Assembly: GCA_021107855.1 (NCBI GenBank)
Contig: JAIORZ010000011.1
Span: forward strand, 325,686 to 389,685
Source of the DNA: an archaeon
Lineage (GTDB): Archaea > Nanobdellota > Nanobdellia > Pacearchaeales > GW2011-AR1
Length of the DNA: 64,000 nt
Direction: 5' to 3'
Positions within the stretch are counted from its first letter, which is position 1, and each line of letters opens with the position of its first letter. This document shows positions 10,501 to 19,829 of this stretch, in pieces. The notes beneath the pieces are model-generated. The model was given only the letters and a program-made list of their open reading frames with translations, made no database searches and was not told the origin of the DNA. Made by a program: the position numbers and the translations under genes.

Positions 10501-11178
10501 AGTTCAGGGAATAATAATACAGGCATTAATAATGTTGGGATTTGGCATATGTTTTATTACAAGCCAGAGACTAAAACATTTTCTGAAATCAATAATGATG
10601 TAGGTTATAATTCATGGTGGCAATTTGAGGAAAATTATCGTATTGATAAGGATAAAAGAGAAGAAGTAAGAACGTTGTCTAGTATTAAACCAACAAATAT
10701 AAGTTACGGAGTTTTATCTCTTGAAAATTCTGGAGATAAGGTCTCAACTAATTTTATAACTTCTCAAGATTCAAAATACATCATCACAATTCTAGCTTCA
10801 ATAAATGAGAAATCTTCAAGCTCTTCGACTAGAGAGATGGTCGTGAGATTAGATAGTGAGAAAATGAATATTGAGTTAAATCGGAGTTCTTGTATCGATG
10901 TGGATAAATATGTTTTCTGTGAATATACATTTGAACATGAATTGAACAAGGGAGTTCATGATATGAGCGTTGAGAATCTTGATGAATCAATAAAACTTGA
11001 TAAATTTAACATACATCGAGAAATTTCCCCAAACGTGGAATACACTGGAACAATTATTGAGACAATATATGAAAAACCTAAAGATGGTGAATTGAAATCT
11101 TTGATAGTTTCATTAGAAGCAGAAAATGAAAATATTTTTACTAGGATTTATAGATTTATTATAGGTCTTTTTGATTGA
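7594..11178 (+). CDS. Membrane-anchored fusion: heparinase II/III-like lyase plus NodB/CE4-like polysaccharide deacetylase domain
   Basis: TM at N-terminus; alpha-helical lyase-like region with HNHGMNEAAALL, FDAGPYRTEHSDLDALNFNLYGDGLNLITDSG, HGTSAHNTV; then FGYHRV, MNFDDSTIYEYDYALPILEEYNVKATFYAIVG, HDIQSHTYN. Confidence 0.8.
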   Translation: MRDRLKFVKKREILVVLLVVVLAFVVLSKYYPLEEYLDNGVESVSRKIGYSFGKCSDGEIRINLPDESYLCRLPVDDKSVYLEIYDTYPKYGNGKESIYDYLSEGKVELADKYVDDVYDFERYPEVELKDISWEEDPYDEKYWRFIFYSLRFTRHLVYAQEKLDDEQYNEKLSMIIENFIDEGMDNPKSWEDYHSVAFRSMALTNAWWKLREENMLSEELSTKILKAIEIHGDFLLDETHYEPFHNHGMNEAAALLLLAINFPELNSEGSWMEVSTERVDKGLEEIIDEDGVLIENSPYYHFYSLEKYWQIYQYSEDNNIFISEDFGEKLKNMIIYGTYILQPNMDIPMLGASLKRTINLNKNYIDIAEEDEEFLYVLTKGQEGTAPKNTTISFESSGQTIMRSGWKKGSEFEKQTQLIFDAGPYRTEHSDLDALNFNLYGDGLNLITDSGLYTYEKGLMRDYFHGTSAHNTVIVDDEDQIKGTPTVSNIVMGEGYVYQTAHSNLYVGVDHYRTIGLLGEDLVLIVDKLQSDESHEYKQIFHLFPEAEININDLNINAILDGEDKLGIYQLNTNGINLINTINQTSPPGGICSYEYEKITPCHSIAYSKKDNNALYVTILRIGNQDDSFSANFDNESYTLEITNKNTHYSIIIDNLEKTKIKSIENSIVEKPFNLILNNSKWEIIIDGEASKDYVVKEKNEKLIIVNEKFPKYNKIEINIDDLRKYFTTDGVITTEIPYEYNSDEFKIYEQEDFIPIFGYHRVIPDLQEIKNKGTEIHQSKFREQVEYATNVMECNWITMSELVDYLVNQEKIPRDACVMNFDDSTIYEYDYALPILEEYNVKATFYAIVGEIGEKRYRMNWKQLDYLHKSGHDIQSHTYNTTKGINSENLSEEDIYFQLYESKKILENRYDTSINSFAYPLGEWNIKTIQILENLNYLTGRDTSKDYSWREKRSSAVWIDGISINTDGSSGNNNTGINNVGIWHMFYYKPETKTFSEINNDVGYNSWWQFEENYRIDKDKREEVRTLSSIKPTNISYGVLSLENSGDKVSTNFITSQDSKYIITILASINEKSSSSSTREMVVRLDSEKMNIELNRSSCIDVDKYVFCEYTFEHELNKGVHDMSVENLDESIKLDKFNIHREISPNVEYTGTIIETIYEKPKDGELKSLIVSLEAENENIFTRIYRFIIGLFD

Positions 11179-11230
11179 TAAAACGTGTCTACTCAAGGAA
11201 AATAATAGTTATATATGCAACATATCTTTA

Positions 11231-12466
11231 ATGATTATGAAAAAAGAATTGATAGCCGTTGGAATCTTTTGTGCGATAATAATGGCTACGTATGCTTCAT
11301 CGATATTTATATTTCTAGAGGGAAACGGTGCATTAGTCACTGGAATGGCAATAGGAAACTTCCGTATTACAGATGATTTATCTTTGGATGTTGATTTATC
11401 TTTGGAATTTAAATTTAATAATAATTCAGATTTTGGAGAAAATGATACACAAATTTATGACTTCTCAAATAATAGTAATTTCGGGAAAGTCTTTGGTGCC
11501 AAGTGGCAATTAAAAAATAGTTCAAATGGAAGTTTTTGGTTTGATGGGATTGATGATTATATTCAAGTGATGAATAATAAATCATTTAGCCCAAATACTA
11601 TAGGACAAATTACTATTTCTTTTTGGATAATGCCTGCTACTTTTAATTTCGTTGGCACTAGTGTTGATTCATCGGCAGAATGTAGATTGGCAATTGTTTC
11701 AAAAATAGAAAAACTTGATTTCTATGGTGCGGAATGGCAATTCGTTATGTATAATGAGACTGGAATAGATAACTATCCCAGACCAAAGAGAATAAGTTTT
11801 TATGTATGTAATGAGACAGGAGGGGAATGTGCAGGAAGCTATTTCCAAGATAATCTAATCAAGAATGAATGGGTTCACGTCGTTGGAGTTGTGAATGGAA
11901 CTGATACGTTTATTTATAAAAATGGTCAACTCAGAGGAACTCAGCCATTATCAGCTTATGGAATACAAATGCGACATACAAATGCGACATTAAGAATCGG
12001 AGGTATTAATGGTGGCGGAAGTTTCAATGGGTCCATAGATGAATTAAGAATTTATAATAAGAGTCTGTCTGATGCTGAGGTACTAGCTCTTTATAATTCG
12101 TATAATTTTAATTTTACAAACTTAAGCAATTCATCTAGTCAACCTGATTCCGATGTTCCCGAAGAAATAGTCACCTATAATTCCGGAAATGGACATTCTG
12201 TTTTCGATAATGATTATAGCACCACAAACACGACAGGTGAACATGAAGAATCTGTGTCTTCGGGGGGTAAAGATGAAACAGAAGTCGAAGTTTTAGATAT
12301 TAATGAGAGCTATGGATATACTGATTTGGATATAAATTTAGGTGGAATAAATAATAATAATATTGGAAGGAGTAAGGAGGATAATTTTAAGATTGTATTA
12401 GTGGTGCTTATCTTTTCTATCATTATTATGGGGTTTTCTATTTTCTTTTTGAAAAAATATCTGTAG
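11231..12466 (+). CDS. LamG-domain protein with N-terminal signal/TM and C-terminal TM anchor
   Basis: FWFDGIDDYIQVMNNKSFSPNTIGQITISFWI...GSIDELRIYNKSLSDAEVLALYNS; C-term FKIVLVVLIFSIIIMGFSIFFLKKYL. Confidence 0.78.
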   Translation: MIMKKELIAVGIFCAIIMATYASSIFIFLEGNGALVTGMAIGNFRITDDLSLDVDLSLEFKFNNNSDFGENDTQIYDFSNNSNFGKVFGAKWQLKNSSNGSFWFDGIDDYIQVMNNKSFSPNTIGQITISFWIMPATFNFVGTSVDSSAECRLAIVSKIEKLDFYGAEWQFVMYNETGIDNYPRPKRISFYVCNETGGECAGSYFQDNLIKNEWVHVVGVVNGTDTFIYKNGQLRGTQPLSAYGIQMRHTNATLRIGGINGGGSFNGSIDELRIYNKSLSDAEVLALYNSYNFNFTNLSNSSSQPDSDVPEEIVTYNSGNGHSVFDNDYSTTNTTGEHEESVSSGGKDETEVEVLDINESYGYTDLDINLGGINNNNIGRSKEDNFKIVLVVLIFSIIIMGFSIFFLKKYL

Positions 12467-12576
12467 CTATAGTGCAACAATATTATAAATCTAAAACTCC
12501 ACTCCTAATTGTGCCGCACTATACGATATGTTGGTTGGGGCATTCTAGTACTTTGTGACATTCGTGGGTGTCTTTC

Positions 12577-12858
12577 TTATCCCTCTTTGTATATCCACAA
12601 CAACAAAGGCATAACACCATTTTCCCCTTTCGCTAATTCTTTAACAACTTTTTCAAATTCCTCAGTATTCCTATGATAAATTAATTCATAAGAAAATTTA
12701 GACCTCTTTTCTTTAAGTTGTGGAAATTCAGAAAATAATTCTTTCTTTAACTTCAGCGTATTCCATGCCTGAAAACTCTCACTATATGCAACCTTTCCCT
12801 CGCTTTTTATTCTTGTCCTCGGGACTAAGAGCTTTTTGCCTTGGTGAGTTTTTACCAT
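12577..12858 (-). CDS. Hypothetical protein (93 aa)
   Basis: ORF with balanced composition; no recognised family. Confidence 0.4.
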   Translation of the reverse strand: MVKTHQGKKLLVPRTRIKSEGKVAYSESFQAWNTLKLKKELFSEFPQLKEKRSKFSYELIYHRNTEEFEKVVKELAKGENGVMPLLLWIYKEG

Positions 12859-12984
12859 GGTGTGATTTTGTCACCTCACACCTCTTAGTTATTATTAATA
12901 AGAAACCATTTTTATTAAATGTATTTATCGTTATTTTTAGGCTATGTGGGAAAGATTTATAAGATAGTCACATTCTGAATAGCA

Positions 12985-13977
12985 ATGAAGGACTTTAAGA
13001 AATCTAACCTTTCTTGGAAAGAAAAGAAAATATTGAAGGAGCTAGATATTAATGCTAGGCAAAGTATTTCTGGCATCGGGAGTAAGCTTAAGATGTCTAA
13101 GCAAACCGTTAACTATCATATTAAAAATATGCTTAAGAAGGGTTTTATTAAAGAATTTATAACATATATCGATACTCAAAAATTGGGCTATACTTTCTAT
13201 AATATTCTTATAAAATTAAAATATACTACTAAGGAAGATAGGGTGAAAATCGTCGACAAACTGAAAAAAATTTCTAATGTTGTGTGGATTTCTTCTTTTA
13301 GAGGGGAGTGGCATATGATCGTTTCGATTTTGGCGAAAGATGTAGGAGAGTTTAGTATGTTTCTCGAGCAGGTTTTGAGTTCTCTTAAGGGTAGGTTGTT
13401 AGATTATGATTTTTTCATCGTGATAAGTGCTTCTCAGTTGGGATACAAAAAGATTCATAGTGGGGACGAGAAAGGATATAGCTATCATGCCAAAGTGGGG
13501 CATAAGGATTTGGCGAATATTTCTGGGAATGATTTGAAGGTGCTAAAGATTCTTGCGAACAATGCCAAGATGTCTAATGTCGATATTGCGAAGAAGACTA
13601 GATTGACTATTGAAAAGGTTAGATATTCTTTGAAGAAGCTTGAGAGAGAGAAAGTTGTTCAGGGATATAAGCCGTTGGTTGATGTTTCTAAGTTGGGTTA
13701 CTTTTGGCATATTATGTTTTTGCGATTGAAGTCTTCCAGCGAAGGGAGAAAAGAAGAGATGGTCAGTTTTTTGAAGGGTCTTCCTGAGGTTTTTTATGTT
13801 GTTAGGGGAGTTGGAAATTGTAATTTGATGGTTGAGTTTCAGACGAAAACGGTTGACGAATTTGAGAAGGTTAAGGATATTGTTTCTACGGATTTTAGGG
13901 ATATGATTGCTGACGAAAAGACGGTTCAGTTGACTGAGGAGCATAAGTGTACTTATTTCCCCGGGAGTTTGGGGTAG
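12985..13977 (+). CDS. Lrp/AsnC-like transcriptional regulator with two tandem HTH/RAM-like halves
   Basis: WKEKKILKELDINARQSISGIGSKLKMSKQTVNYHIKNMLKKGFIKEF and LKVLKILANNAKMSNVDIAKKTRLTIEKVRYSLKKLEREKVVQGY. Confidence 0.8.
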   Translation: MKDFKKSNLSWKEKKILKELDINARQSISGIGSKLKMSKQTVNYHIKNMLKKGFIKEFITYIDTQKLGYTFYNILIKLKYTTKEDRVKIVDKLKKISNVVWISSFRGEWHMIVSILAKDVGEFSMFLEQVLSSLKGRLLDYDFFIVISASQLGYKKIHSGDEKGYSYHAKVGHKDLANISGNDLKVLKILANNAKMSNVDIAKKTRLTIEKVRYSLKKLEREKVVQGYKPLVDVSKLGYFWHIMFLRLKSSSEGRKEEMVSFLKGLPEVFYVVRGVGNCNLMVEFQTKTVDEFEKVKDIVSTDFRDMIADEKTVQLTEEHKCTYFPGSLG

Positions 13978-14011
13978 AAAAGCATATAATTAAGGAAGAT
14001 TTGTCATTGGC

Positions 14012-14623
14012 ATGAAGAAGGGTGCCGAATCTAGATTATTAGAATTATTTAAACCAACCTTATTGAAAGTTATAATTTGGATTCTTATATTACTTTTTCC
14101 TTGGAGTGAATTAGATTCTTTATTTAATCTTGTAAATTGGGCTGGGTTTCAGATAATAACTTATTTTATTTTTTCATATCTCCTAGCTGTAATAATAGTT
14201 TTTTCTATTAAGAATATGCAGAGAAATAATTGGAAAAATGTTTTTGTACCTAGTATAAGAAAACTTATCGTTTTTATTGTTATATTTATTTTATCATTTG
14301 TTCCATTGGTTGGATATTATACTGGAAGCCACACTTGTCTTGTGGCTTTTTGCGAAAGAGATGTCGGGTACTCTCATTCGGCACTTTTTTGGCCCATACG
14401 TAATGCTATCGATAGAACATTCTTTATGGATCCATTAGGGGAAAATCTAGAGTATTTATCACGACTTGGAAATTTTGATCAAAAAATTTATTATCTTCCT
14501 GAAGAAATTCTTTTTGCGTTGTTTTTTGGGGTTTCGATGTTATATCGGTATCTATTGGCTTGTCTTGTCGTTTTTGCTTATGTTGGCATAAAAAATCCAG
14601 AGAGAATCAAAGAAAAGGGTTAA
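14012..14623 (+). CDS. Hypothetical multi-pass membrane protein
   Basis: Several hydrophobic segments; no recognised family. Confidence 0.55.
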   Translation: MKKGAESRLLELFKPTLLKVIIWILILLFPWSELDSLFNLVNWAGFQIITYFIFSYLLAVIIVFSIKNMQRNNWKNVFVPSIRKLIVFIVIFILSFVPLVGYYTGSHTCLVAFCERDVGYSHSALFWPIRNAIDRTFFMDPLGENLEYLSRLGNFDQKIYYLPEEILFALFFGVSMLYRYLLACLVVFAYVGIKNPERIKEKG

Positions 14624-14659
14624 GGGCAATTTTATAAGCTTCTTCCATCTATCCTTATT

Positions 14660-16129
14660 ATGTCAAAACTCCTAACAAAATCCAACTACCTTCTAGGTCT
14701 ACAATGTCCAAAACTTCTATGGGTAACAAAAAACGACAAACAGAGACTCCCAGAGCATGACGAGATTACATTAAAAAAATTTGCAGATGGACATATTCTT
14801 GGAGAGTTAGCGACGAAAGTTTTTCCCGAGGGGCAAGATATCCCCGATGATAATTTTATGGAAAATTTAAGGAATACTAAAAAATTAATTAGTAAAAGAA
14901 TTCCCTTATTTGAGCCAGCTTTTATGGTTGATAGCTTGTATTCTAGGGCGGATGTTTTGGTGCCGGTTGGCGAGGATGAGTGGGATATCGTTGAGGTCAA
15001 GAGTGCGACTAAAGTTAAGGATACGAATTTGCATGACGTGGCTTTTCAGAAGTATGTTTATGAGAAAGCTGGGTTGAAGATTCGGAAGTGTTTTTTGATG
15101 CATATTAATAATCAGTATGTTCGTGATGGAGAGATTGAACCTTCGGAGTTGTTTGTGCAGACGGAAATTGGTGAGAAGGTTAAGGAATTTTCTGAGGGGC
15201 TTGAGGCTAGAATCAGGGAGATGAAGATAGTTATTTCTAACGAGGAGCCTGAATGTAAGATAAGTGTTTCTTGTGACGACCCCTATGGTTGTCCGATAAA
15301 AGATGAGTGTTGGAGTGATGTGCCCGAGGACAGTGTATTTGGTTTTTATAGGATGAGGAAGCGGAAGTGTTTTAAGTTGTATGATTCCGGGGTTATTCGT
15401 TTAACTGATGTGCCTGAAGATATTAAGTTGAATGATAAACAACAGATACAGCGTCGATTGGCGTTTGAGGGTGGAGCGCATGTTGATAAGTTGCAGGTTA
15501 AGAATTTTCTTGATAGTTTGAAGTATCCTGTTTATTATTTAGATTTTGAGACGATTAATCCTGCGATTCCGAAGTTTGATGGGATGAGACCTTATCAAAG
15601 GATTCCGTTTCAGTTTTCGTTACATATTCAGGATGAGGAAGGTGGAGAGTTGAGGCATGTTTCGTTTCTGGCTGAGGGAACGAGTGACCCACGGTCTAAA
15701 TTTATGCAATCTTTGAAGGATAATCTTGGAGACAAAGGAAGTATTTTGGTTTATAATCAAGGTTTTGAAAAAGGTGTTATGAATGAGGGGGCGACTGCGT
15801 TTCCTGAGTTTAGGGAGTGGTATGATGAGGATATTTTATTTAGGATTAAGGATTTGTGGGATGTGTTTAGGAATTTTTGGTATTATGATTCTGGGCAGAA
15901 AGGGAGTGCCTCAATTAAGGCAGTTTTGCCTGTGATGTCGGATTTGAGTTATGGGGATTTGGAGATTGGGAAGGGGGATTTGGCTAGTTTGGAATATGAG
16001 AGGGTGACTTATGGGGATGTTGGGGAGGAGGAGAGGTTGAGGGTTAGGGAGGCGTTGGAGAGGTATTGTGAGTTGGATACGTTGGCTGAGGTTGAGATTG
16101 TGAAAAATTTGAATAAAGTTATTAGTTAG
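14660..16129 (+). CDS. DUF2779 family protein (PD-(D/E)XK plus RNase H-like)
   Basis: LLTKSNYLLGLQCPKLLWV; DEWDIVEVKSATKVKD; YPVYYLDFETINPAIPKFDGMRPYQRIPFQFSLH; ERYCELDTLAEVEIV. Confidence 0.85.
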   Translation: MSKLLTKSNYLLGLQCPKLLWVTKNDKQRLPEHDEITLKKFADGHILGELATKVFPEGQDIPDDNFMENLRNTKKLISKRIPLFEPAFMVDSLYSRADVLVPVGEDEWDIVEVKSATKVKDTNLHDVAFQKYVYEKAGLKIRKCFLMHINNQYVRDGEIEPSELFVQTEIGEKVKEFSEGLEARIREMKIVISNEEPECKISVSCDDPYGCPIKDECWSDVPEDSVFGFYRMRKRKCFKLYDSGVIRLTDVPEDIKLNDKQQIQRRLAFEGGAHVDKLQVKNFLDSLKYPVYYLDFETINPAIPKFDGMRPYQRIPFQFSLHIQDEEGGELRHVSFLAEGTSDPRSKFMQSLKDNLGDKGSILVYNQGFEKGVMNEGATAFPEFREWYDEDILFRIKDLWDVFRNFWYYDSGQKGSASIKAVLPVMSDLSYGDLEIGKGDLASLEYERVTYGDVGEEERLRVREALERYCELDTLAEVEIVKNLNKVIS

Positions 16130-16164
16130 GATATATTTTTATATATAAAATATCTAGTATTTCT

Positions 16165-18513
16165 ATGGATAAGAAGCAAATGTCTGAGTCAGATATATGC
16201 ATGAAGTATATTAATCCTGCAATTGAAAAAGCTGGATGGGATATCAAAAAGCACGTTAGAAGGGAAGTTTCTTTTACTGATGGGAAAATAATGGTTTATG
16301 GCAAGACTGTAAAAAGAGGAAAACAAAAAAGAGCGGATTATATCTTATATTATCAAAATAATTTACCTCTCGCAATTATTGAGGCTAAAGACAACAAACA
16401 TTCAATTAGTGATGGTATGCAACAAGCAATAGAATATGGAGAAATATTAGATATTCCTTTTATATTTACTTCTAATGGTGACGGGTTTACATTTCGCGAT
16501 GTAGATAAAAGTGAAAGGGAAATTGGTTTGGATGATTTCCCAACACCTTCTGAGTTATGGGGAAAATATAAACAAGTAAATGGAGTTAGTAAAGAGGAGG
16601 AGGAAGCCATGATTACTTCCCCATATTATTATGACCCTATTGATGAAAAAGTTCCTAGATATTATCAGAGAATTGCGATTAATAGAACTGTGAAGGCAAT
16701 TGCCAAAGGGCAAAAGAGAAACCTACTTGTAATGGCAACAGGAACAGGAAAAACATTTACTGCATTTCAGATTATACATAAATTGAGGGATTCCTGGAGA
16801 CCAAATGGGAAAAAACCTAGAATCTTATATTTGGCCGATAGAAATGTTTTGATCGACCAAACAATGATTAATGACTTTAAGCCTTTTTCAAAGGTTATGA
16901 CTAAGGTGAAGAAAAGAAAGTCTGATCCGGCATTTGAAGTTTATATGGCGTTGTATCAAGGACTGACTGGCAATGAAGATTGGAAAAACATATACAAACA
17001 ATTCTCAAAAGATTTCTTTGACTTAATTATTGTGGATGAGTGTCATCGTGGAAGCGCAAGAGATGATTCTGCGTGGAGAGAGATACTAACTTATTTTAAT
17101 AATTCTACTCAGATTGGTATGACTGCAACGCCTAAGGAGACAAAAGATGTTTCTAATATTGATTACTTTGGTGAGGCAATTTATACTTATTCTTTGAGGC
17201 AAGGTATCGAGGACGGGTTTTTAGCCCCATATAGAGTCCTCAAAGTTACAATGAGTACAGATGAAGGCTATCGGCCAGTTAAGGGGAAGCTCGATAAGAA
17301 GACTAGGGAGCCAATACCTGATGGGATATATTCTAATAAGGATTATGACAGGAATCTTATTATTGACGAGCGAACAGAAGAGGTTGCTAGAAAAATTAGT
17401 GATTATCTAAAAAATATTGATCGGTTTGCTAAGACGATTGTCTTTTGTGTAGATATTGATCATGCGAATAGAATGCGCCAGGCCCTGATCAATGAAAATA
17501 CCGACCTAGTTTTGGAGAATAATAAATATGTTATGAAAATTACGGGAGATGACAAGGAGGGGAAGGCCCAATTGGACAATTTTATTGATCCATCAAAAAA
17601 ATACCCTGTGATTGCCACAACTTCTAAATTGATGAATACAGGGGTAGATGCCAAAACTTGCAAACTAATTGTTCTTGATTCAACTATTAAATCTATGACA
17701 GAGTTTAAGCAAACCATTGGGCGTGGTACGAGAATTGATGAGTCAAATGGAAAGCATTATTTTACGATTATGGACTTCAGGAAGGTTACGAGTTTATTTG
17801 CTGATCCCGAATTTGATGGAGTCCCTGTCCAATCAATAGACTATGCGGGCGGTGAGGTTGAAGATCCTAGTAGCAAAGAAGATGAGGCTATTGAAGAAGG
17901 AGAGAGGATATTAGTTAGTCCAGATATATCAATTAGAGAAAATTCGGATAATGAAGTTCGTAAATACCATATTAATAATGTAGATGTAAAAATTATCAAT
18001 GAGACTGTTCAATATATGGATTCAAGTGGAAGGCTGATTACTGAAAGTTTGACTGATTATACCAAGAAGGGAATTGAAAAAGAATATAGAACGATGGAAG
18101 ACTTTGTTTCTAAGTGGAATATAGTTGATCAGAAAAGAGCGCTTATAGAAGAACTCCAACAAGAAGGAATAATATTTGAAGCTTTAAAGCAAGAGGTTGG
18201 AGGGCAGTATGATCCATTTGATCTTATCTTACATGTAGCTTATGGAGAGAAGCCGATAAGTAGAAAAGAAAGAGCGCGGAAAGTAAAGAAGGATACGTAT
18301 TTTGATAAGTATGGGGAGAAGGCGAAGAAAGTTATTGATGCTCTTTTGGATAAGTATTCTGATGAAGGAATTGAGAACCTTGAGGATGCGAGAGTTCTGC
18401 AAGTTAATCCTTTAGTTAAATTTGGCAGGCCATTAGAAATTATGAAGTTATTTGGTGGGAAAGTTGCGTATCAAAATATGGTAAGGGAATTAGAAGTAAA
18501 AATTTATGCTTGA
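16165..18513 (+). CDS. hsdR: Type I restriction endonuclease R subunit
   Basis: RADYILYYQNNLPLAIIEAKDNKHS nuclease; MATGTGKTFTAFQI Walker A; DECHRGSARDD; EcoEI-like C-terminus. Confidence 0.95.
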   Translation: MDKKQMSESDICMKYINPAIEKAGWDIKKHVRREVSFTDGKIMVYGKTVKRGKQKRADYILYYQNNLPLAIIEAKDNKHSISDGMQQAIEYGEILDIPFIFTSNGDGFTFRDVDKSEREIGLDDFPTPSELWGKYKQVNGVSKEEEEAMITSPYYYDPIDEKVPRYYQRIAINRTVKAIAKGQKRNLLVMATGTGKTFTAFQIIHKLRDSWRPNGKKPRILYLADRNVLIDQTMINDFKPFSKVMTKVKKRKSDPAFEVYMALYQGLTGNEDWKNIYKQFSKDFFDLIIVDECHRGSARDDSAWREILTYFNNSTQIGMTATPKETKDVSNIDYFGEAIYTYSLRQGIEDGFLAPYRVLKVTMSTDEGYRPVKGKLDKKTREPIPDGIYSNKDYDRNLIIDERTEEVARKISDYLKNIDRFAKTIVFCVDIDHANRMRQALINENTDLVLENNKYVMKITGDDKEGKAQLDNFIDPSKKYPVIATTSKLMNTGVDAKTCKLIVLDSTIKSMTEFKQTIGRGTRIDESNGKHYFTIMDFRKVTSLFADPEFDGVPVQSIDYAGGEVEDPSSKEDEAIEEGERILVSPDISIRENSDNEVRKYHINNVDVKIINETVQYMDSSGRLITESLTDYTKKGIEKEYRTMEDFVSKWNIVDQKRALIEELQQEGIIFEALKQEVGGQYDPFDLILHVAYGEKPISRKERARKVKKDTYFDKYGEKAKKVIDALLDKYSDEGIENLEDARVLQVNPLVKFGRPLEIMKLFGGKVAYQNMVRELEVKIYA

Positions 18514-19829
18514 CTCTCAAAAACTTCTCTTAATATTGAATCCATTAATTTTTCTGCATGAATTTTGTTTTGATTAATTTTGTTTTCAAGTTCATCGCAT
18601 AATTTCATTAGATTGTTAACTTTTTTAACGATTCTTTTTTGTTCTGCTAATGGAGGAAGGGGAAATAAAACTTTTTTTATAGTGCTCATATTAAGAAATG
18701 GCTGAGCTGTCGTAGAGGCCATTTTAACAAATTTATTCCTATATGAGGATAAAAAATATAATAAATATTCTGGAATTACTGTTTTTCCTACCCGGAATCT
18801 ACAAACACCTGTGGTAGATAACATCCCTTCACTAAAATTACTTGGGAGGATGCATGTCTCGCCAATTCCAGCACCAACCTTAGCGAAAAGAACATCGCCT
18901 GGGATAACATTGTGTCTTCTTAATTTATAAAACTTATCTGGGAGAATATATTTCATATTTTCTTCTAGAAAATTATAAGGCTTGATATTCAACATTCTTA
19001 TGACGGGGATTCCTCTATCGACATAATCATTTTTTACATTTATTGAAGACCCAAATGGACCATCCACAATTGAGGACTCTGTAGGATTGCCAACTTCGCC
19101 AATCCTGCACCAAATCCACCCTTTAGGTAATTCATAAGGGGTTTCTTCCTTGGTTATTCCCGGCAAGGGCCTTTCTTTCCTGATCTTCTTTTCTTTGACT
19201 AACTTTTCTTTTTCTTTTTCAGTTTTTTTTAGGAGAATTTCTGCGGATTCGTCTTCCGGGTCTTGAATAACAAGTTTTCCCTGAACTGCTTCGGACAGGA
19301 TTGATTGTTTTAGTTTTTTTAGTAGAGTTTGGTCTTTTTGAGAAATATTTTCTAATTGTTTTATTTCGTTTTCTATGGATTGTATTTTTTTGAGAATTTG
19401 TTTTTGCACCCCAATATCCGGAAGATCTATCTCTAAAGGTAAGAATTTTTTTGGCTTTAATTCCGTTTTTATTCCCCCTTTTGTTTGAGTCAGAATTGCT
19501 TTTTTGAATGCATCACTTTTTAAGAACCATTTAAAATAGTCTATATCTATTCTGTTTTTATCAAATTCATAAGACGAATAATGAATTGTAGCTAAAATAT
19601 CTTCATTTTTCTGATAAACTGCAACAGCGCCCTTTTCAACATTAATTCCTGAAATAACTAAGTCTCCCGCCTTAACTAGAATCATATTAGTATTTGTAGG
19701 CTTCTCAACAATATGAATATTTCCAGAGAAGTCTATTTTGTGGAGCCTTTTTAATCCAAGATCATTAGCCTCAGCAGGTTTAAATCTATCTTGCCTCTCA
19801 GTTAAGAAAGAAGAGATCTTATATTTCAT
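18504..19829 (-). CDS. hsdS: Type I restriction specificity subunit S
   Basis: Two target-recognition halves; LPKGWIWCRIGEVGNPTESSIVDGPFGSSI; PLPPLAEQKRIVKKVNNLMKLCDELE. Confidence 0.94.
   Translation of the reverse strand: MKYKISSFLTERQDRFKPAEANDLGLKRLHKIDFSGNIHIVEKPTNTNMILVKAGDLVISGINVEKGAVAVYQKNEDILATIHYSSYEFDKNRIDIDYFKWFLKSDAFKKAILTQTKGGIKTELKPKKFLPLEIDLPDIGVQKQILKKIQSIENEIKQLENISQKDQTLLKKLKQSILSEAVQGKLVIQDPEDESAEILLKKTEKEKEKLVKEKKIRKERPLPGITKEETPYELPKGWIWCRIGEVGNPTESSIVDGPFGSSINVKNDYVDRGIPVIRMLNIKPYNFLEENMKYILPDKFYKLRRHNVIPGDVLFAKVGAGIGETCILPSNFSEGMLSTTGVCRFRVGKTVIPEYLLYFLSSYRNKFVKMASTTAQPFLNMSTIKKVLFPLPPLAEQKRIVKKVNNLMKLCDELENKINQNKIHAEKLMDSILREVFESQA

Noticed and set aside
12720-12962. 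80-aa + ORF overlapping the 12577-12858 minus ORF
   Set aside because: Irregular, mostly hydrophobic C-terminal stretch and no ribosome site; the minus ORF has more protein-like composition.
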